Source: CAYMCQ01 sp964389025 (lineage in GTDB: Bacteria > Verrucomicrobiota > Verrucomicrobiia > Limisphaerales > CAYMCQ01). Taken from it: a stretch of DNA of 64,000 nucleotides. This document shows, piece after piece, positions 50,023-59,287 of the stretch (position 1 is its first letter; each line of letters starts with the position of its first letter). Below the pieces are notes generated by a model. It saw nothing but the letters and a program-made list of their open reading frames with translations, was not told the origin of the DNA and did not search any database. The position numbers and the translations under genes are program-made. Location of the stretch: assembly GCA_964389025.1 (NCBI GenBank), contig CAYMCQ010000004.1, positions 1 through 64,000 on the forward strand, read 5' to 3'.

Positions 50023-51438
50023 GTGAAAAAGAAACCGCCCGCCAAAGCCGCTACCGCGACGGATTTTCTCGCAGGCGTCATCGAAGGTTTCTACGGGCAG
50101 CCGTGGTCGCAAGCCGAACGCTTCGAGTTGTTCGATTGGATGGCCGATTGGGGATTGAACACTTATCTCTACGCGCCCAAGGATGATTTGAAGCATCGGG
50201 CACTTTGGCGCGAGCTTTATTCACCTGGCGAAGCTGAATCGCTCGCTGAAGTAATCCGCAGATGCAAGCAGCGAAACATTCGTTTCATCTACGCGCTCAG
50301 TCCCGGATTGGACATCCGCTTCAGCAACGAGGCGGAATTGGAGCATCTCAAACAGCGTTTTGAGCAGATGGTGGCTTTGGGCTGCCAGCACTTCGCCTTG
50401 CTCTTCGATGACATTCCGGACCGCATGGCCGCCGAGGATCAGAAACGGTTTGGCTCGTTTGCTTCAGCGCAGTGCGACGTGGCGAATGTGATGTTCCGCT
50501 GGACACGCGAGCGATCGCCGGACGCCCGCTTTCTTTTTTGTCCCACGCCGTATTGCGGGCGAATGGCGGAACGCAATTATGGCGGTGAAGGCTACCTCGC
50601 CACAATCGGCCGGGAGTTGTTGCCGGAGATTGACGTGTTCTGGACGGGGCCGGAAATCATCTCGCGTGAAATCACTGTGTCTCACGTTCAGGAGTTGCGA
50701 AAAATTTTGCGCCGGAAGCCGCTGATCTGGGACAACCTGCACGCCAACGATTATGATGGTCGCCGGTTTTACTGCGGCCCGTATGCCGGACGTCCACCGG
50801 AATTGCGGAGCGAAGTGAGCGGTCTGCTCAGCAATCCAAACAACGAGTTTCCATTGAACTATGTTCCTCTGCGCACGCTGGCGGAGTTTGTGCGTTGCGA
50901 GGGTCAATGGGACGCCCGCAAAGCTTACCTCTCCGCGATGCGGGAATGGCTGCCGCGCTTCGCGGCCATCGGCCAGCCGGTGACGCTGGAAGACCTGATC
51001 CTGCTTGGCGACTGCTACTACCTGCCGCATGAGGAAGGTCCGGAGGCGGAGGCGCTCTACGAACGCATCCGAAGTTTGCTGGCAACGAACCCAGCGCGAT
51101 GGGGCGACCAAGTTGCGGCCTTCCAGCGGCAAGCCGCCCATTTGCGTGAATTCTGCGTCCGCATGACGGAGCTTCGCCATCGCCCGTTGTTCTACGCGTT
51201 GAGCCGCCGCATCTGGGAATTGCGCGAGGAGTTGGAGTTGCTGGGACGGTATCTTGAATTCAAGTCCAAAGGCGTTCAGCCAGACGCCGCGTGCACTTCG
51301 GACTTCCATCTACCCGGCACTTTCCGTGGCGGAATGGTGCCGCGGTTGCAGGGTCTTCTCATCCAAGAATCAGACGGGACATTCGCTCCCGCGCAAACCA
51401 CCAAACCAGCCAGACATCCAAAGATTCCTACAACATGA
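50023..51438 (+). CDS. GH84 beta-N-acetylglucosaminidase (O-GlcNAcase-like)
   Basis: 471 residues from a GTG. The N-terminal two-thirds is a GH84 catalytic barrel strikingly like animal OGA: GVIEGFYGQPWS, LNTYLYAPKDDLKHR, FIYALSPGLDIRFSN, the catalytic Asp pair in FALLFDDIPD, FCPTPYCG, VFWTGPEIISREI and PLIWDNLHANDYDGRR. The last 150 residues are helical, like the OGA stalk. There is no signal peptide, so it should act in the cytoplasm on GlcNAc-bearing peptides or oligosaccharides. Its stop overlaps the start of a GNAT gene. Confidence 0.94.
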   Translation: MKKKPPAKAATATDFLAGVIEGFYGQPWSQAERFELFDWMADWGLNTYLYAPKDDLKHRALWRELYSPGEAESLAEVIRRCKQRNIRFIYALSPGLDIRFSNEAELEHLKQRFEQMVALGCQHFALLFDDIPDRMAAEDQKRFGSFASAQCDVANVMFRWTRERSPDARFLFCPTPYCGRMAERNYGGEGYLATIGRELLPEIDVFWTGPEIISREITVSHVQELRKILRRKPLIWDNLHANDYDGRRFYCGPYAGRPPELRSEVSGLLSNPNNEFPLNYVPLRTLAEFVRCEGQWDARKAYLSAMREWLPRFAAIGQPVTLEDLILLGDCYYLPHEEGPEAEALYERIRSLLATNPARWGDQVAAFQRQAAHLREFCVRMTELRHRPLFYALSRRIWELREELELLGRYLEFKSKGVQPDAACTSDFHLPGTFRGGMVPRLQGLLIQESDGTFAPAQTTKPARHPKIPTT

Positions 51439-52064
51439 GCGATTGCATCATTCGACCCGCCCGACCGGCCGATCAAGCGGGAGCCTACTACGTTTGCCTC
51501 AAGACCGGCGACTTCGGCAAAGACGGCGAACCGTTTTACCGCGAGGATCCAGACGCGTTGGGCCGCATCTTTGTCGGCCCGTATCTCGCCTACGAGCCGG
51601 AACTGAGTCTCATTCTGGAAGACACCGAAGGCATTTGCGGCTACGCTCTGGGGGCATTTGATTCGCGTGCGTTTTTCGCGCGTTACGAGAAAGAGTGGCG
51701 GCCGGATTTGTGCGCCAAATTTCCCATGCCGCAAGGCGATCCGAGCCAGTGGACGCGAGTGCAGAACGTTCATTCCTGGTATCACAACCCCGACTACACC
51801 ATGCCGGAGCCATACGAGAAATATCCGTCACACCTGCACATTGATCTGCTAGTGCGCGCGCAAGGTCGCGGTTACGGCCGTCGGATGATGGAAATGGTCA
51901 TGGACAAACTGCGCCAGCGCGGTTCGCCCGGCGCGCATCTTGGCGTGAGCATGATGAACACGCCTGCTTTTGGATTTTACAAAAAGCTGGGCTTCCACGA
52001 ACTGCTGCGAGTCGGCGAAGGGAAGGACGGTTGCATTTACATGGGAAAAAGTTTGCGGGATTGA
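51435..52064 (+). CDS. GNAT-family protein similar to the C-terminal domain of O-GlcNAcase
   Basis: 209 residues from the ATG in the ATGA overlap with the GH84 gene. A GNAT fold with the acetyl-CoA loop RGYGRRMMEMV (RGxGxG form, here QGRGYGRR) and SPGAHLGVSMMNTPAFGFYKKLGFHEL. The segment YPSHLHIDLLVRAQGRG matches the pseudo-acetyltransferase end of animal OGA. Unlike that domain, the cofactor loop looks intact, so it may be an active acetyltransferase, for example on glucosamine. The two genes probably work together. Confidence 0.9.
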   Translation: MSDCIIRPARPADQAGAYYVCLKTGDFGKDGEPFYREDPDALGRIFVGPYLAYEPELSLILEDTEGICGYALGAFDSRAFFARYEKEWRPDLCAKFPMPQGDPSQWTRVQNVHSWYHNPDYTMPEPYEKYPSHLHIDLLVRAQGRGYGRRMMEMVMDKLRQRGSPGAHLGVSMMNTPAFGFYKKLGFHELLRVGEGKDGCIYMGKSLRD

Positions 52065-52067
52065 GTT

Positions 52068-52155
52068 CAAGGCAAAAGGAAAAAGTAAAAAGGCAAAAGC
52101 TGCTGCGCGCGCTCGGTTTTCTTTTTGCCTTTTACCTTTTACCTTTTACCTTTCC
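52068..52155. repeat. Heptamer inverted repeat before the DegT-family gene
   Basis: The left arm AAGGCAAAAGGAAAAAGTAA continues AAAGGCAAAAGC. The right arm CTTTTTGCCTTTTACCTTTT continues ACCTTTTACC. Units are CTTTTAC-like heptamers. It fills the 96-nt gap after the GNAT gene and ends 6 nt before the next start codon, occupying the ribosome-binding position. Confidence 0.88.
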
Positions 52156-52160
52156 AGCCC

Positions 52161-53483
52161 ATGTCACAGAAACTTGCTCTGCTGGGAGGAACGCCCGTCC
52201 GCAACCGGCCATTCACGCGCTGGCCAATCTTTGGCGAGGCGGAGCAGCGGCGTCTGCTGCGCACATTGCACAGCGGCAAGTGGGGCAAGTTGAGCGGACC
52301 GGAGGTTGCGGAATTTGAAAATCGCTTCGCCGCGATGCACGGCTGCAAACACGGCATCGCCATGGTCAATGGCACCGTCTCGCTGCGCATCGCGCTCATG
52401 GCGGCGGGAATTCCGGCGGAAGCGGAAGTCATCGTTCCGCCCTACACGTTTTTCTCGACCGCCTCCGCTGTGATCGAGGCGAACATGATTCCGGTCTTCG
52501 CCGACGTTGATTTGGAGACGTTCAACCTTGATCCGAAAGCGGTCGAAGCCGCGATCACGCCGCGCACACGGGCGATCATCCCGGTCCACTTCGCCGGGCA
52601 GGTGGCGGACATGAAGCGCATCATGGCCATCGCGAAAAAACACAAGCTGCTCGTAATTGAGGACGCCGCGCACGCGCACGGCGCCAGCTATCGCAACCGG
52701 CCCGCCGGCTCGCTCGGCCACGTTGCATCGTTCTCGTTCCAGTCCAGCAAGAACATGACCTCCGGCGAAGGCGGCATCATCACGACGAACGACGATGCGC
52801 TCGGCGCCGCGTGCCGCTCCATCCACAACTGCGGACGCATTCCCACGGGCGTGTGGTATGAGCACCACGTCATCTCCGGCAATTACCGGCTTGGCGAATT
52901 TCAAGGCGCGGTGCTCAACGCCCAATTGGACCGGCTTGAAGCGCAAACCCGGACACGCGACCGCAACGGACAATATCTCGCGGCGAAAATTTCCAGGCTG
53001 CCCGGCGTTCATCCGCAGAAACGCCCGGCGGACGTCACCCGCCACAGCTACCACCTGTTCATGCTGCGGCTTGACGGCCAGAAATTCGGCGCATCGCGCG
53101 CGGCGGTCATCAAGGCGCTTCAAGCGGAAGGCGTCCCCTGCTCTGCCGGCTACGGTTTCTCGCTCCACCACCAGCCGATGTTCCGCAACAAGGCTTTTGG
53201 CCCGTATCTGCCCCGCGAGGCGGGGCGCAGCGCCCGACTGAATTATCGCCAGGTCAATTGCCCGAACAGCGATCTGATCTGCCGCGAGCAATGCGTCTGG
53301 CTCGAACAAAACATCTTCCTCGGATCGCGGGCGGACATGGACGATATCGCCAGCGCATTTGAAAAAATCCATGAGAGCCGCGACATGCTGAAGGGTGAAA
53401 CAACTGGTGCGGAGTGCGGAATTCAGAGGTCAGAGGTCAGAGGTCAGAGGTCAGAAGTCAGACCTCCGACTTCTGACTTCTGA
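52161..53483 (+). CDS. DegT/DnrJ/EryC1/StrS-family aminotransferase
   Basis: 440 residues from the ATG at 52161. A PLP-dependent sugar aminotransferase-like fold: LALLGGTPVRNRPFTRWP, GIAMVNGTVSLRIALMAAG, EVIVPPYTFFSTASAVIEAN, PVHFAGQVADM, VIEDAAHAHGASY and the Lys of FSFQSSKNMTSGEGG for the Schiff base. It probably transfers an amino group to a keto-sugar. The tail after residue 410 (RSEVRGQ repeats) is read from a heptamer repeat and is surely not part of the fold. Confidence 0.92.
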   Translation: MSQKLALLGGTPVRNRPFTRWPIFGEAEQRRLLRTLHSGKWGKLSGPEVAEFENRFAAMHGCKHGIAMVNGTVSLRIALMAAGIPAEAEVIVPPYTFFSTASAVIEANMIPVFADVDLETFNLDPKAVEAAITPRTRAIIPVHFAGQVADMKRIMAIAKKHKLLVIEDAAHAHGASYRNRPAGSLGHVASFSFQSSKNMTSGEGGIITTNDDALGAACRSIHNCGRIPTGVWYEHHVISGNYRLGEFQGAVLNAQLDRLEAQTRTRDRNGQYLAAKISRLPGVHPQKRPADVTRHSYHLFMLRLDGQKFGASRAAVIKALQAEGVPCSAGYGFSLHHQPMFRNKAFGPYLPREAGRSARLNYRQVNCPNSDLICREQCVWLEQNIFLGSRADMDDIASAFEKIHESRDMLKGETTGAECGIQRSEVRGQRSEVRPPTSDF

Positions 53484-53485
53484 CT
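53423..53485. repeat. Heptamer inverted repeat encoding the C-terminal tail of the aminotransferase
   Basis: The left arm has four tandem AGAGGTC units then AGAAGTC. The right arm has GACTTCTGACTTCTGAC. It encodes RSEVRGQ repeats (period 7 residues, 21 nt) up to the stop at 53481-53483, and ends at the stop codon of the convergent fusion gene. Confidence 0.92.
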
Positions 53486-56400
53486 CACTTGAGCGTTTTC
53501 AAATAGGCAAACAAGTCGCTGACCTCCTCCGGCTTCAGCGGATCCAGCAAACCCTCCGGCATCATGCTCGTTTTCGTGAAGCCCGCTTTTCGCACGTCCC
53601 GCTGCGCGATGCGCGCGTCGCTCACGCTCGGGCGGCGGAGGATGATGGCCTCTGAGTCTTGGGAAACCAGAATGCCGTCGAGCACATCGCCTTCCTTCAA
53701 CTCCACGCGAAACACACGATAGCCCGGCTCCATCGCGATATTCGGGGTGAGGAGGTTTCGCAACAGGGCCTCGACGCCGAGCGCGCCGGCGCCGTTCAGC
53801 ACCGGACCAACTTGCGCCCCTTGACCGCCAACACTGTGGCAAACCGCGCACACGGTCGTGAACAGCGCCTTGCCTTTCGTGAGGTCGCCGGATTTTTCGG
53901 CGAGAGCGTGAAACTTGGAAAACTTTTCCGCGAGCGCCTGTGATTGAGCCGCGGTCAGCAGCGCGGGGAAGTCCTGGGTTTTCTGCACGCGCGCGCCGCC
54001 TTGCAGCTTGCCCCAGTTCGTGCCGGCGAAATGATGCACCAGCCCCGGCGGCGCCTCGCCCTCGTAGCTGCGGTCGAACTCGGCGCGGATTTCCTCCGGC
54101 GTGCGGACGCGATTCCAAACCCGGAATTCGCTCAACCAGCCTGCCGTGCCTTTGCCCGGCGTCGTCCAGCCGATCCGGCAATGCTCGAACTTTTGCGGCG
54201 CGGCCTTCGACTCGGCGGTGTCGAGTTCGCCGTTGCGATAGATGCGGAACAGGCCCGCCGCGTCGCGCGTGACGGCGAGGTGCGTCCAGATGTCCGGGGC
54301 GATTTTCTTTTTCGCGATGATGGCGTCATGCACTTCGCCGCCAACATAGACCCGGAACAGTTCGCCGGCAAAGTTCAGGTCGAGCACGCCGGGTGCGCCG
54401 AGAATTCCGTCGTTGTTGTCAATGCCGGGATCGAGCTTCACCCACGTCTCGACCGTGAACGCGCCGTCGAGGGTGATGTCCGAGTCACCCCAGGCGCTGT
54501 CCGCGCCGTTGAGTCGCAGGCAGGGACGGAGCAGGGTCGCCATCTCGCCCAGCAAGGCCTGCAACTCAGGGGCCTCGCCCATGACAGTTTGCAACTTGTC
54601 CAGCGTGGGGCCGTCCAGTTCGGATTTTGGGATGGCGCCGGATTGCATCGCCTGAACCACGGCGTGCGCGCCCGGTTTGGTGCCGCTCAACCGCTCCAGC
54701 GCCGAGCGCCGCTCCGAGGCGGTGAGGCCCGGCCACAACTCGATGAGCAAAGTCGCGCCGCGAGCGTCCTTTGCAACCGCCAGCGCCGCGAGCGTCTCGC
54801 TTCGGGCGGTATCCGCCAGTGGCGACTTCGCCATTTCCGTGAAGAGGGCGACATCGCCCGCGCGAAGTTCGCGGAGCGCGCGCAAGGCGGCTTCGGGCTG
54901 CGCAGGCAGCGCGATTTTTCCTTCGGTCTTTCCGGCGGCGGCGGCCTGATCCCATCCGCGCCGGAGAATGGCCATCAAGTCGTCAGCGAGTTCCGTGATT
55001 TGAAACGCGCCGGCAAGCTTGATGCCGGAGTTCACCGAATCAAAATCCCCGGCGAGCAACTCGCGGGCGGGAGCGACGAGGAGCCGCGTAATCTTGTCGG
55101 CGTCGAGGCGGCTGCGGACGCGAAGCAGCGCCGCCAGCAGGGAGTCGCGCGTGGCCGGCTTGGCGAGCGAGCCTTGCAGCGCCTCGCCGACGCCGGGCTG
55201 ATCCACAAACTGCGCGAGCCGAAGAATCTCATCATCGCCGGGCGGTCGCGGGAGTTGCGGCAGGAGTTGCGCGACGCGCGCGGCGCTCGCTTTCGGTTCA
55301 AGCGCGAGGGTGGCGACCAGGCGGTTCTCCACGGGGAGCGCCCGCGCCGTCTCGCTGTCGAGAAACTGCGCGACGGCCTCGGGATGCTTTTCCAATTCGA
55401 GCCGGACGAGGTAACGCTCGAATTCGCGCTCGTAGGCTTCCCCGGCCTTGATGATCTTGCCGCTGTTCGTGGCCTTCATGGTTGGCTCGGCCAGCGGTGG
55501 GCGCGCCGATTTCACCAACAAACCAATTGCGCTCCGGGTGGCCGGGGAACTGGCATTGGCAGCGTGACCCTCCAGATGCTGGCTCAACATCGTGCCCGCC
55601 GTGCGGATCACTTCGGCGCGAACCTCGGGGTCAGCATCGTCGGCCAGCGGCGCGATAGCTTCGAGAGACGTGCCGAATGGAAGTCCATTGTCCCGATGCG
55701 CCCGGATGGCTTCACGACGAATGTTTCGATTCAAGTCGCTGAGCAATGGCCGCAGCGTCTCCAACTCCACCGCGTGCAAGCCTTCCAACGCCCACAACGC
55801 AGCGATCCGCCGCCCGGTGGGTTGTGCCGCATCCGTGAGGAGCGACTTGAGTTTCGGCGCAAGCGCCTTGATCTGCCGGTCGGTGATAGCCTGCCAGGCC
55901 AGGTGACTTTGCAGGAGCGATGCGCCGCCGAGCTTGGCGACGAGTTCCTCGCCGGTGAGCTTCATGAAATCAGGCACGTCGAACGGCTTCATATCACGGG
56001 GCTTCACGCGCCAGATGCGGCCCCGTTTCTTGTCGCGGTCGGGATGGTTTCGGGGGACTTCGTTGTGTGAAATGATTTTATTATACCAATCCACGAAGTA
56101 GAGACAGCCGTCGGGACCGGTGCGGAGCGCGACGGGGCGAAACCACTCGTCGCTCGACTGCACGAAGTCCGGCAGCTTTTGATACCGAAAGCGCGGGCCT
56201 TCCGGCGTGACGCGAATCGCTTGAATCTTCCGCGTGATCGGATTCGCGATGTAAAAAATGCCCGCGTAAGCCTCGGGCCAGCCGGTCACGTCGGAAAGCG
56301 CGAGGCCGCTGAGGCCCGTGCCGCCCATCGCGAAGTCGGGCGCGGTGCCGGGGAAGATCGGCGCGTAGCTTTTCATCTGCGCGTCGGAGCAGCCGGGATA

Positions 56401-57879
56401 ATTCGCGTATTCGTGGAATGGCATCACCGGGTAGCCGTAGTCGTTCGCCTCCTGAATCCACGCCTGGCCGTTGCCGTCGAGCACGAGTCCCCAAATGTTG
56501 CACGGGCCTTGCGACGTAATGTCGAAGTCCGAGCCGTCGTAGCGGAACTTGGCCATGCGCGTCTGATCGAACTGCTGCTCCCGGCCCGTTGTGGTTTTGA
56601 CCTTGCCGTAGTTGAACGCGCCCTGCGCCATCCAGAGCCAGTTGCCCGGCGCGCGGGTGAATTGATGCGGGAACAAATGCGAATCCTGCACGCCGAAGCC
56701 GCTGAGAATCACCTCGCGCTTGTCCGCGCGCCCGTCGCCGTCCGTGTCGCTCAGAAAAACAATCTCCGTCCCGTGCTGCACATAGACGCCATTCTTGTAG
56801 GGCAGGATGCCGAGCGGAATCGCCAGGCCATCGGCAAACACGCGCGGCTGGGACGAGTAGCCCGTCGGCGATTTCGGATCGCGCTCGAACACCACGACCT
56901 TGTCCCGCGCGCGGCTGGCATAAAGCTCCTTGGCGACCTCGGGTGTTTCATTCGCGTCCACGGGATATTCGAGCGCGGTCATCGTCCAGAGATTGCCGTG
57001 CAAATCCCAATCCACAGCGACAAACTTGCCGATGCCTTCAGATTCCTGCGCGACGAGTTCAATTTCAAATCCGGGTGCGAGCGTGAATCGGGATTTCTCC
57101 TCCTCCGCCGACACGGGCTTGCTCTGGCTGGCGGTCTGCGCGGTCGCGCGATCGCTGCCGGTGTTGTCCGGCAGCTTTGCCGGTTCCGGCGCGCCGAGGA
57201 ATTTCTTCCCCGGCGGTGTAGGCGGGAGTTCCTCGATGGAAATATTTCTCACCTGCACGAGCGCCTTGCCCCCGCCGTGGACCTGGATGCCGAGCTTGCC
57301 CCAGTCGGGAATCGTCGGGTCAGCCTCGGTAAAATCCGTGCCGAGCACGCCGTTGATCCAGGTCGTAATGCGCGGCCCATCGGCGCGGATGACATATTCG
57401 TTCCAGCCCTCCTTGTCGGGATTGAGCGCCGGAAGCAACGTCTTCATGTCGGAAGCGGAAATGACCTTGTTGCGGCGCGACTCGTCGTAGATGCAGCCAT
57501 ACCACGCCGGCTCGCCGTAATCACACTGGTAGCCAGCCATTTCGGAATTGTTCGGGACTCGTTGCGAGCGAATCTGAAAGCCGGAATTGATGAAGCCATT
57601 CGTGCCCACGAGCCGGATTTGGAAGCGCACGATGAAGTTCGTGTAGTCGCGTGTGCTGGCGAGAAACTCATTCTGCTTCACCATCTCGGTGAGCGAGCCG
57701 CCCGTGATTGTCCCGTCCTGCGCACGCCAAAGGTCGGGGTTTCCTTCCCAACCGGCCAGGGTTTTGCCGTCAAACAGCGGGATAATCCCGCCAAGTGGCG
57801 GGAGCGATTGCGCCGCAGCGTCATTGCTCGCGGCAAAGGCCAGGCAAGCCGCGCCCAGCAGGACGGTCATGGTTCTCAT
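53485..57879 (-). CDS. Giant secreted DUF1080-dehydrogenase-HEAT-LamG-cytochrome c fusion
   Basis: 1464 residues from the ATG at 57879 (signal MRTMTVLLGAACLAFAASND). Domains in order: DUF1080 at about 25-215 (GGIIPLFDGKTLAGWEGNP, INSGFQIRSQRVPNN, IQVHGGGKALVQVRNI), a PVC propeller dehydrogenase at about 270-650 (FTLAPGFEIELVAQESEG, LSDTDGDGRADKREV), HEAT-like repeats, a LamG/concanavalin domain at about 1165-1320 (FTVETWVKLDPGIDNNDG, LSEFRVWNRVRTPEEIR), and a heme domain with CAVCHSVGGQGAQVGPVLNG about 115 residues from the end. It likely binds a glycan and oxidises it in the periplasm. Confidence 0.92.
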   Translation of the reverse strand: MRTMTVLLGAACLAFAASNDAAAQSLPPLGGIIPLFDGKTLAGWEGNPDLWRAQDGTITGGSLTEMVKQNEFLASTRDYTNFIVRFQIRLVGTNGFINSGFQIRSQRVPNNSEMAGYQCDYGEPAWYGCIYDESRRNKVISASDMKTLLPALNPDKEGWNEYVIRADGPRITTWINGVLGTDFTEADPTIPDWGKLGIQVHGGGKALVQVRNISIEELPPTPPGKKFLGAPEPAKLPDNTGSDRATAQTASQSKPVSAEEEKSRFTLAPGFEIELVAQESEGIGKFVAVDWDLHGNLWTMTALEYPVDANETPEVAKELYASRARDKVVVFERDPKSPTGYSSQPRVFADGLAIPLGILPYKNGVYVQHGTEIVFLSDTDGDGRADKREVILSGFGVQDSHLFPHQFTRAPGNWLWMAQGAFNYGKVKTTTGREQQFDQTRMAKFRYDGSDFDITSQGPCNIWGLVLDGNGQAWIQEANDYGYPVMPFHEYANYPGCSDAQMKSYAPIFPGTAPDFAMGGTGLSGLALSDVTGWPEAYAGIFYIANPITRKIQAIRVTPEGPRFRYQKLPDFVQSSDEWFRPVALRTGPDGCLYFVDWYNKIISHNEVPRNHPDRDKKRGRIWRVKPRDMKPFDVPDFMKLTGEELVAKLGGASLLQSHLAWQAITDRQIKALAPKLKSLLTDAAQPTGRRIAALWALEGLHAVELETLRPLLSDLNRNIRREAIRAHRDNGLPFGTSLEAIAPLADDADPEVRAEVIRTAGTMLSQHLEGHAANASSPATRSAIGLLVKSARPPLAEPTMKATNSGKIIKAGEAYEREFERYLVRLELEKHPEAVAQFLDSETARALPVENRLVATLALEPKASAARVAQLLPQLPRPPGDDEILRLAQFVDQPGVGEALQGSLAKPATRDSLLAALLRVRSRLDADKITRLLVAPARELLAGDFDSVNSGIKLAGAFQITELADDLMAILRRGWDQAAAAGKTEGKIALPAQPEAALRALRELRAGDVALFTEMAKSPLADTARSETLAALAVAKDARGATLLIELWPGLTASERRSALERLSGTKPGAHAVVQAMQSGAIPKSELDGPTLDKLQTVMGEAPELQALLGEMATLLRPCLRLNGADSAWGDSDITLDGAFTVETWVKLDPGIDNNDGILGAPGVLDLNFAGELFRVYVGGEVHDAIIAKKKIAPDIWTHLAVTRDAAGLFRIYRNGELDTAESKAAPQKFEHCRIGWTTPGKGTAGWLSEFRVWNRVRTPEEIRAEFDRSYEGEAPPGLVHHFAGTNWGKLQGGARVQKTQDFPALLTAAQSQALAEKFSKFHALAEKSGDLTKGKALFTTVCAVCHSVGGQGAQVGPVLNGAGALGVEALLRNLLTPNIAMEPGYRVFRVELKEGDVLDGILVSQDSEAIILRRPSVSDARIAQRDVRKAGFTKTSMMPEGLLDPLKPEEVSDLFAYLKTLK

Positions 57880-57938
57880 CGGTTGATCACGCGCGCAGTC
57901 TAATTTCTTGCATGACCCGCGCAAGATGCAAGCGAAGG

Positions 57939-58019
57939 AGAATGTAGAATGTAGAATGCAGAATTTTCCGGGGAGGTTTGCCTTTACTTCTTCATTCTTC
58001 ATTCTTCATTCTTCATTCC
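57939..58019. repeat. Heptamer inverted repeat between divergent genes
   Basis: The left arm AGAATGTAGAATGTAGAATG ends with CAGAAT; the right arm holds four tandem TTCATTC units (from about 57990). It spans the region between the giant dehydrogenase start and the EIIC start and covers the position of both promoters or ribosome-binding sites. The right arm ends 8 nt before the EIIC start codon. Confidence 0.9.
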
Positions 58020-58027
58020 AAGACGAT

Positions 58028-59287
58028 ATGAACCCAGCGACCAGCTTCCTGAACAAGCGCATCGTGCCGGCATTGACGGCGTTGAGCGAGAACACTTACC
58101 TGTCCGCCATCCGCGCCGGAATGGTTTCCATCGTGCCGCTGACGATCATCGGAGGTTTCTTCATGATTGTGGCGTTCTTTCCAGTCTCCGGGTGGGATAA
58201 GATCGTGGCACCCTACCAGCAACTCCTGCAAATCCCGGTGACGGCCACCTTCGGCATGTTGGGCGTCTTCGCGTGCTTCGCCGTCGCCTACGACCTCGGG
58301 AAACAGTTGAAGCAGGAAGCCATCGTCAGCGCCATGATGGCGACGGTGATCTTCCTGATGATCCAGTTCAAGCTGGGAGAAAAACCGGAAGACATCTCCA
58401 TCCTCATGGACCCGCTCGGGTCGAAGGGACTTTTCACCGCCATACTGGTGGCCTTGGTCACCGTGCGGGTTCAGAAATTTTTCACCGACAAAAATCTCGT
58501 CATCAAACTCCCGGCCAACGTGCCCCCGGTGGTGTATGAATCCTTCCTGTCGCTCACGCCGCTGTTTGTGCTGGTGATTTTCTTCTGGCTCATCCGTTAC
58601 GTGCTCGGCGTGGACATCAACACACTGGTGCAAACCGCCTTCGCGCCGCTGGTGCGGGCATTGAACACCCTGCCGGGCATCCTTGGCTACGCGCTGCTGG
58701 TGACAATCCTATGGTCGGTGGGCATCAACGGGGACAACGCCGTAGATGCGGTCGTCGCGCCGATCTTCTTGCAATTCCTTGACGCGAACATGGACGCGAT
58801 GAAGGGCGGACAGCCATTGCCCTATGTAACCGCCTACGGATTCTTCACCAGTTTCGTGAACGTGGGCGGGACGGGAGCGACCATCGCGCTGGCGCTGGTG
58901 ATGTTGAACTCGAAGGAGCCCGGTTATCGGAAAGTCAGCCGTCTGTCGCTGCCGACGCAGATTTTCCAGATCAACGAACCTATCTTCTTCGGCTTCCCCA
59001 TCGTGCTGAACCCAATTTTCATGATCCCATACATCCTTAATGCGTTGATCCTGACGGCCAGCACGTATCTGCTCATGCAATGGGGATTGATCCACAAGCC
59101 GTTCGTGAACGTTCCTTGGACCACGCCGCCCATCATCGGGCATTACCTGGTTTCCGGCGGCGACTGGCGGGCTGCCGTCTGGGGCGCAGTCTCGATTGTC
59201 ATTGCGATGGCGGTTTACTATCCCTTCGCCAAGGCCGCCGAACGGCAGCGCTTGAAAGCCGAGGCTGAAGGGAAAGCTCATGAGTAG
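58028..59287 (+). CDS. PTS EIIC-family sugar transporter (cellobiose/lactose type)
   Basis: 419 residues from the ATG at 58028. About ten membrane spans of the EIIC (CelB-like) fold, with ENTYLSAIRAGMVSIVPLTIIGG, the sugar-site region QINEPIFFGFPIVLNPIFMIPY, and GGTGATIALAL. Classical EIIC works with EIIA, EIIB, EI and HPr, none of which is encoded here, so it may act as a facilitator without phosphorylation or with partners elsewhere. It overlaps the next gene by 8 nt and diverges from the giant dehydrogenase. Confidence 0.92.
   Translation: MNPATSFLNKRIVPALTALSENTYLSAIRAGMVSIVPLTIIGGFFMIVAFFPVSGWDKIVAPYQQLLQIPVTATFGMLGVFACFAVAYDLGKQLKQEAIVSAMMATVIFLMIQFKLGEKPEDISILMDPLGSKGLFTAILVALVTVRVQKFFTDKNLVIKLPANVPPVVYESFLSLTPLFVLVIFFWLIRYVLGVDINTLVQTAFAPLVRALNTLPGILGYALLVTILWSVGINGDNAVDAVVAPIFLQFLDANMDAMKGGQPLPYVTAYGFFTSFVNVGGTGATIALALVMLNSKEPGYRKVSRLSLPTQIFQINEPIFFGFPIVLNPIFMIPYILNALILTASTYLLMQWGLIHKPFVNVPWTTPPIIGHYLVSGGDWRAAVWGAVSIVIAMAVYYPFAKAAERQRLKAEAEGKAHE

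Noticed and set aside
53423..53485. CRISPR-like appearance of tandem repeats
   Set aside because: Units are 7 nt with no spacers of constant length and no cas genes; these are short tandem repeats.
53944..57903. Two plus-strand frames of 708 and 574 codons
   Set aside because: Both are antisense to the giant fusion gene, rich in Arg/Ala/Gly without motifs, and appear because third positions of the real gene are GC-rich.
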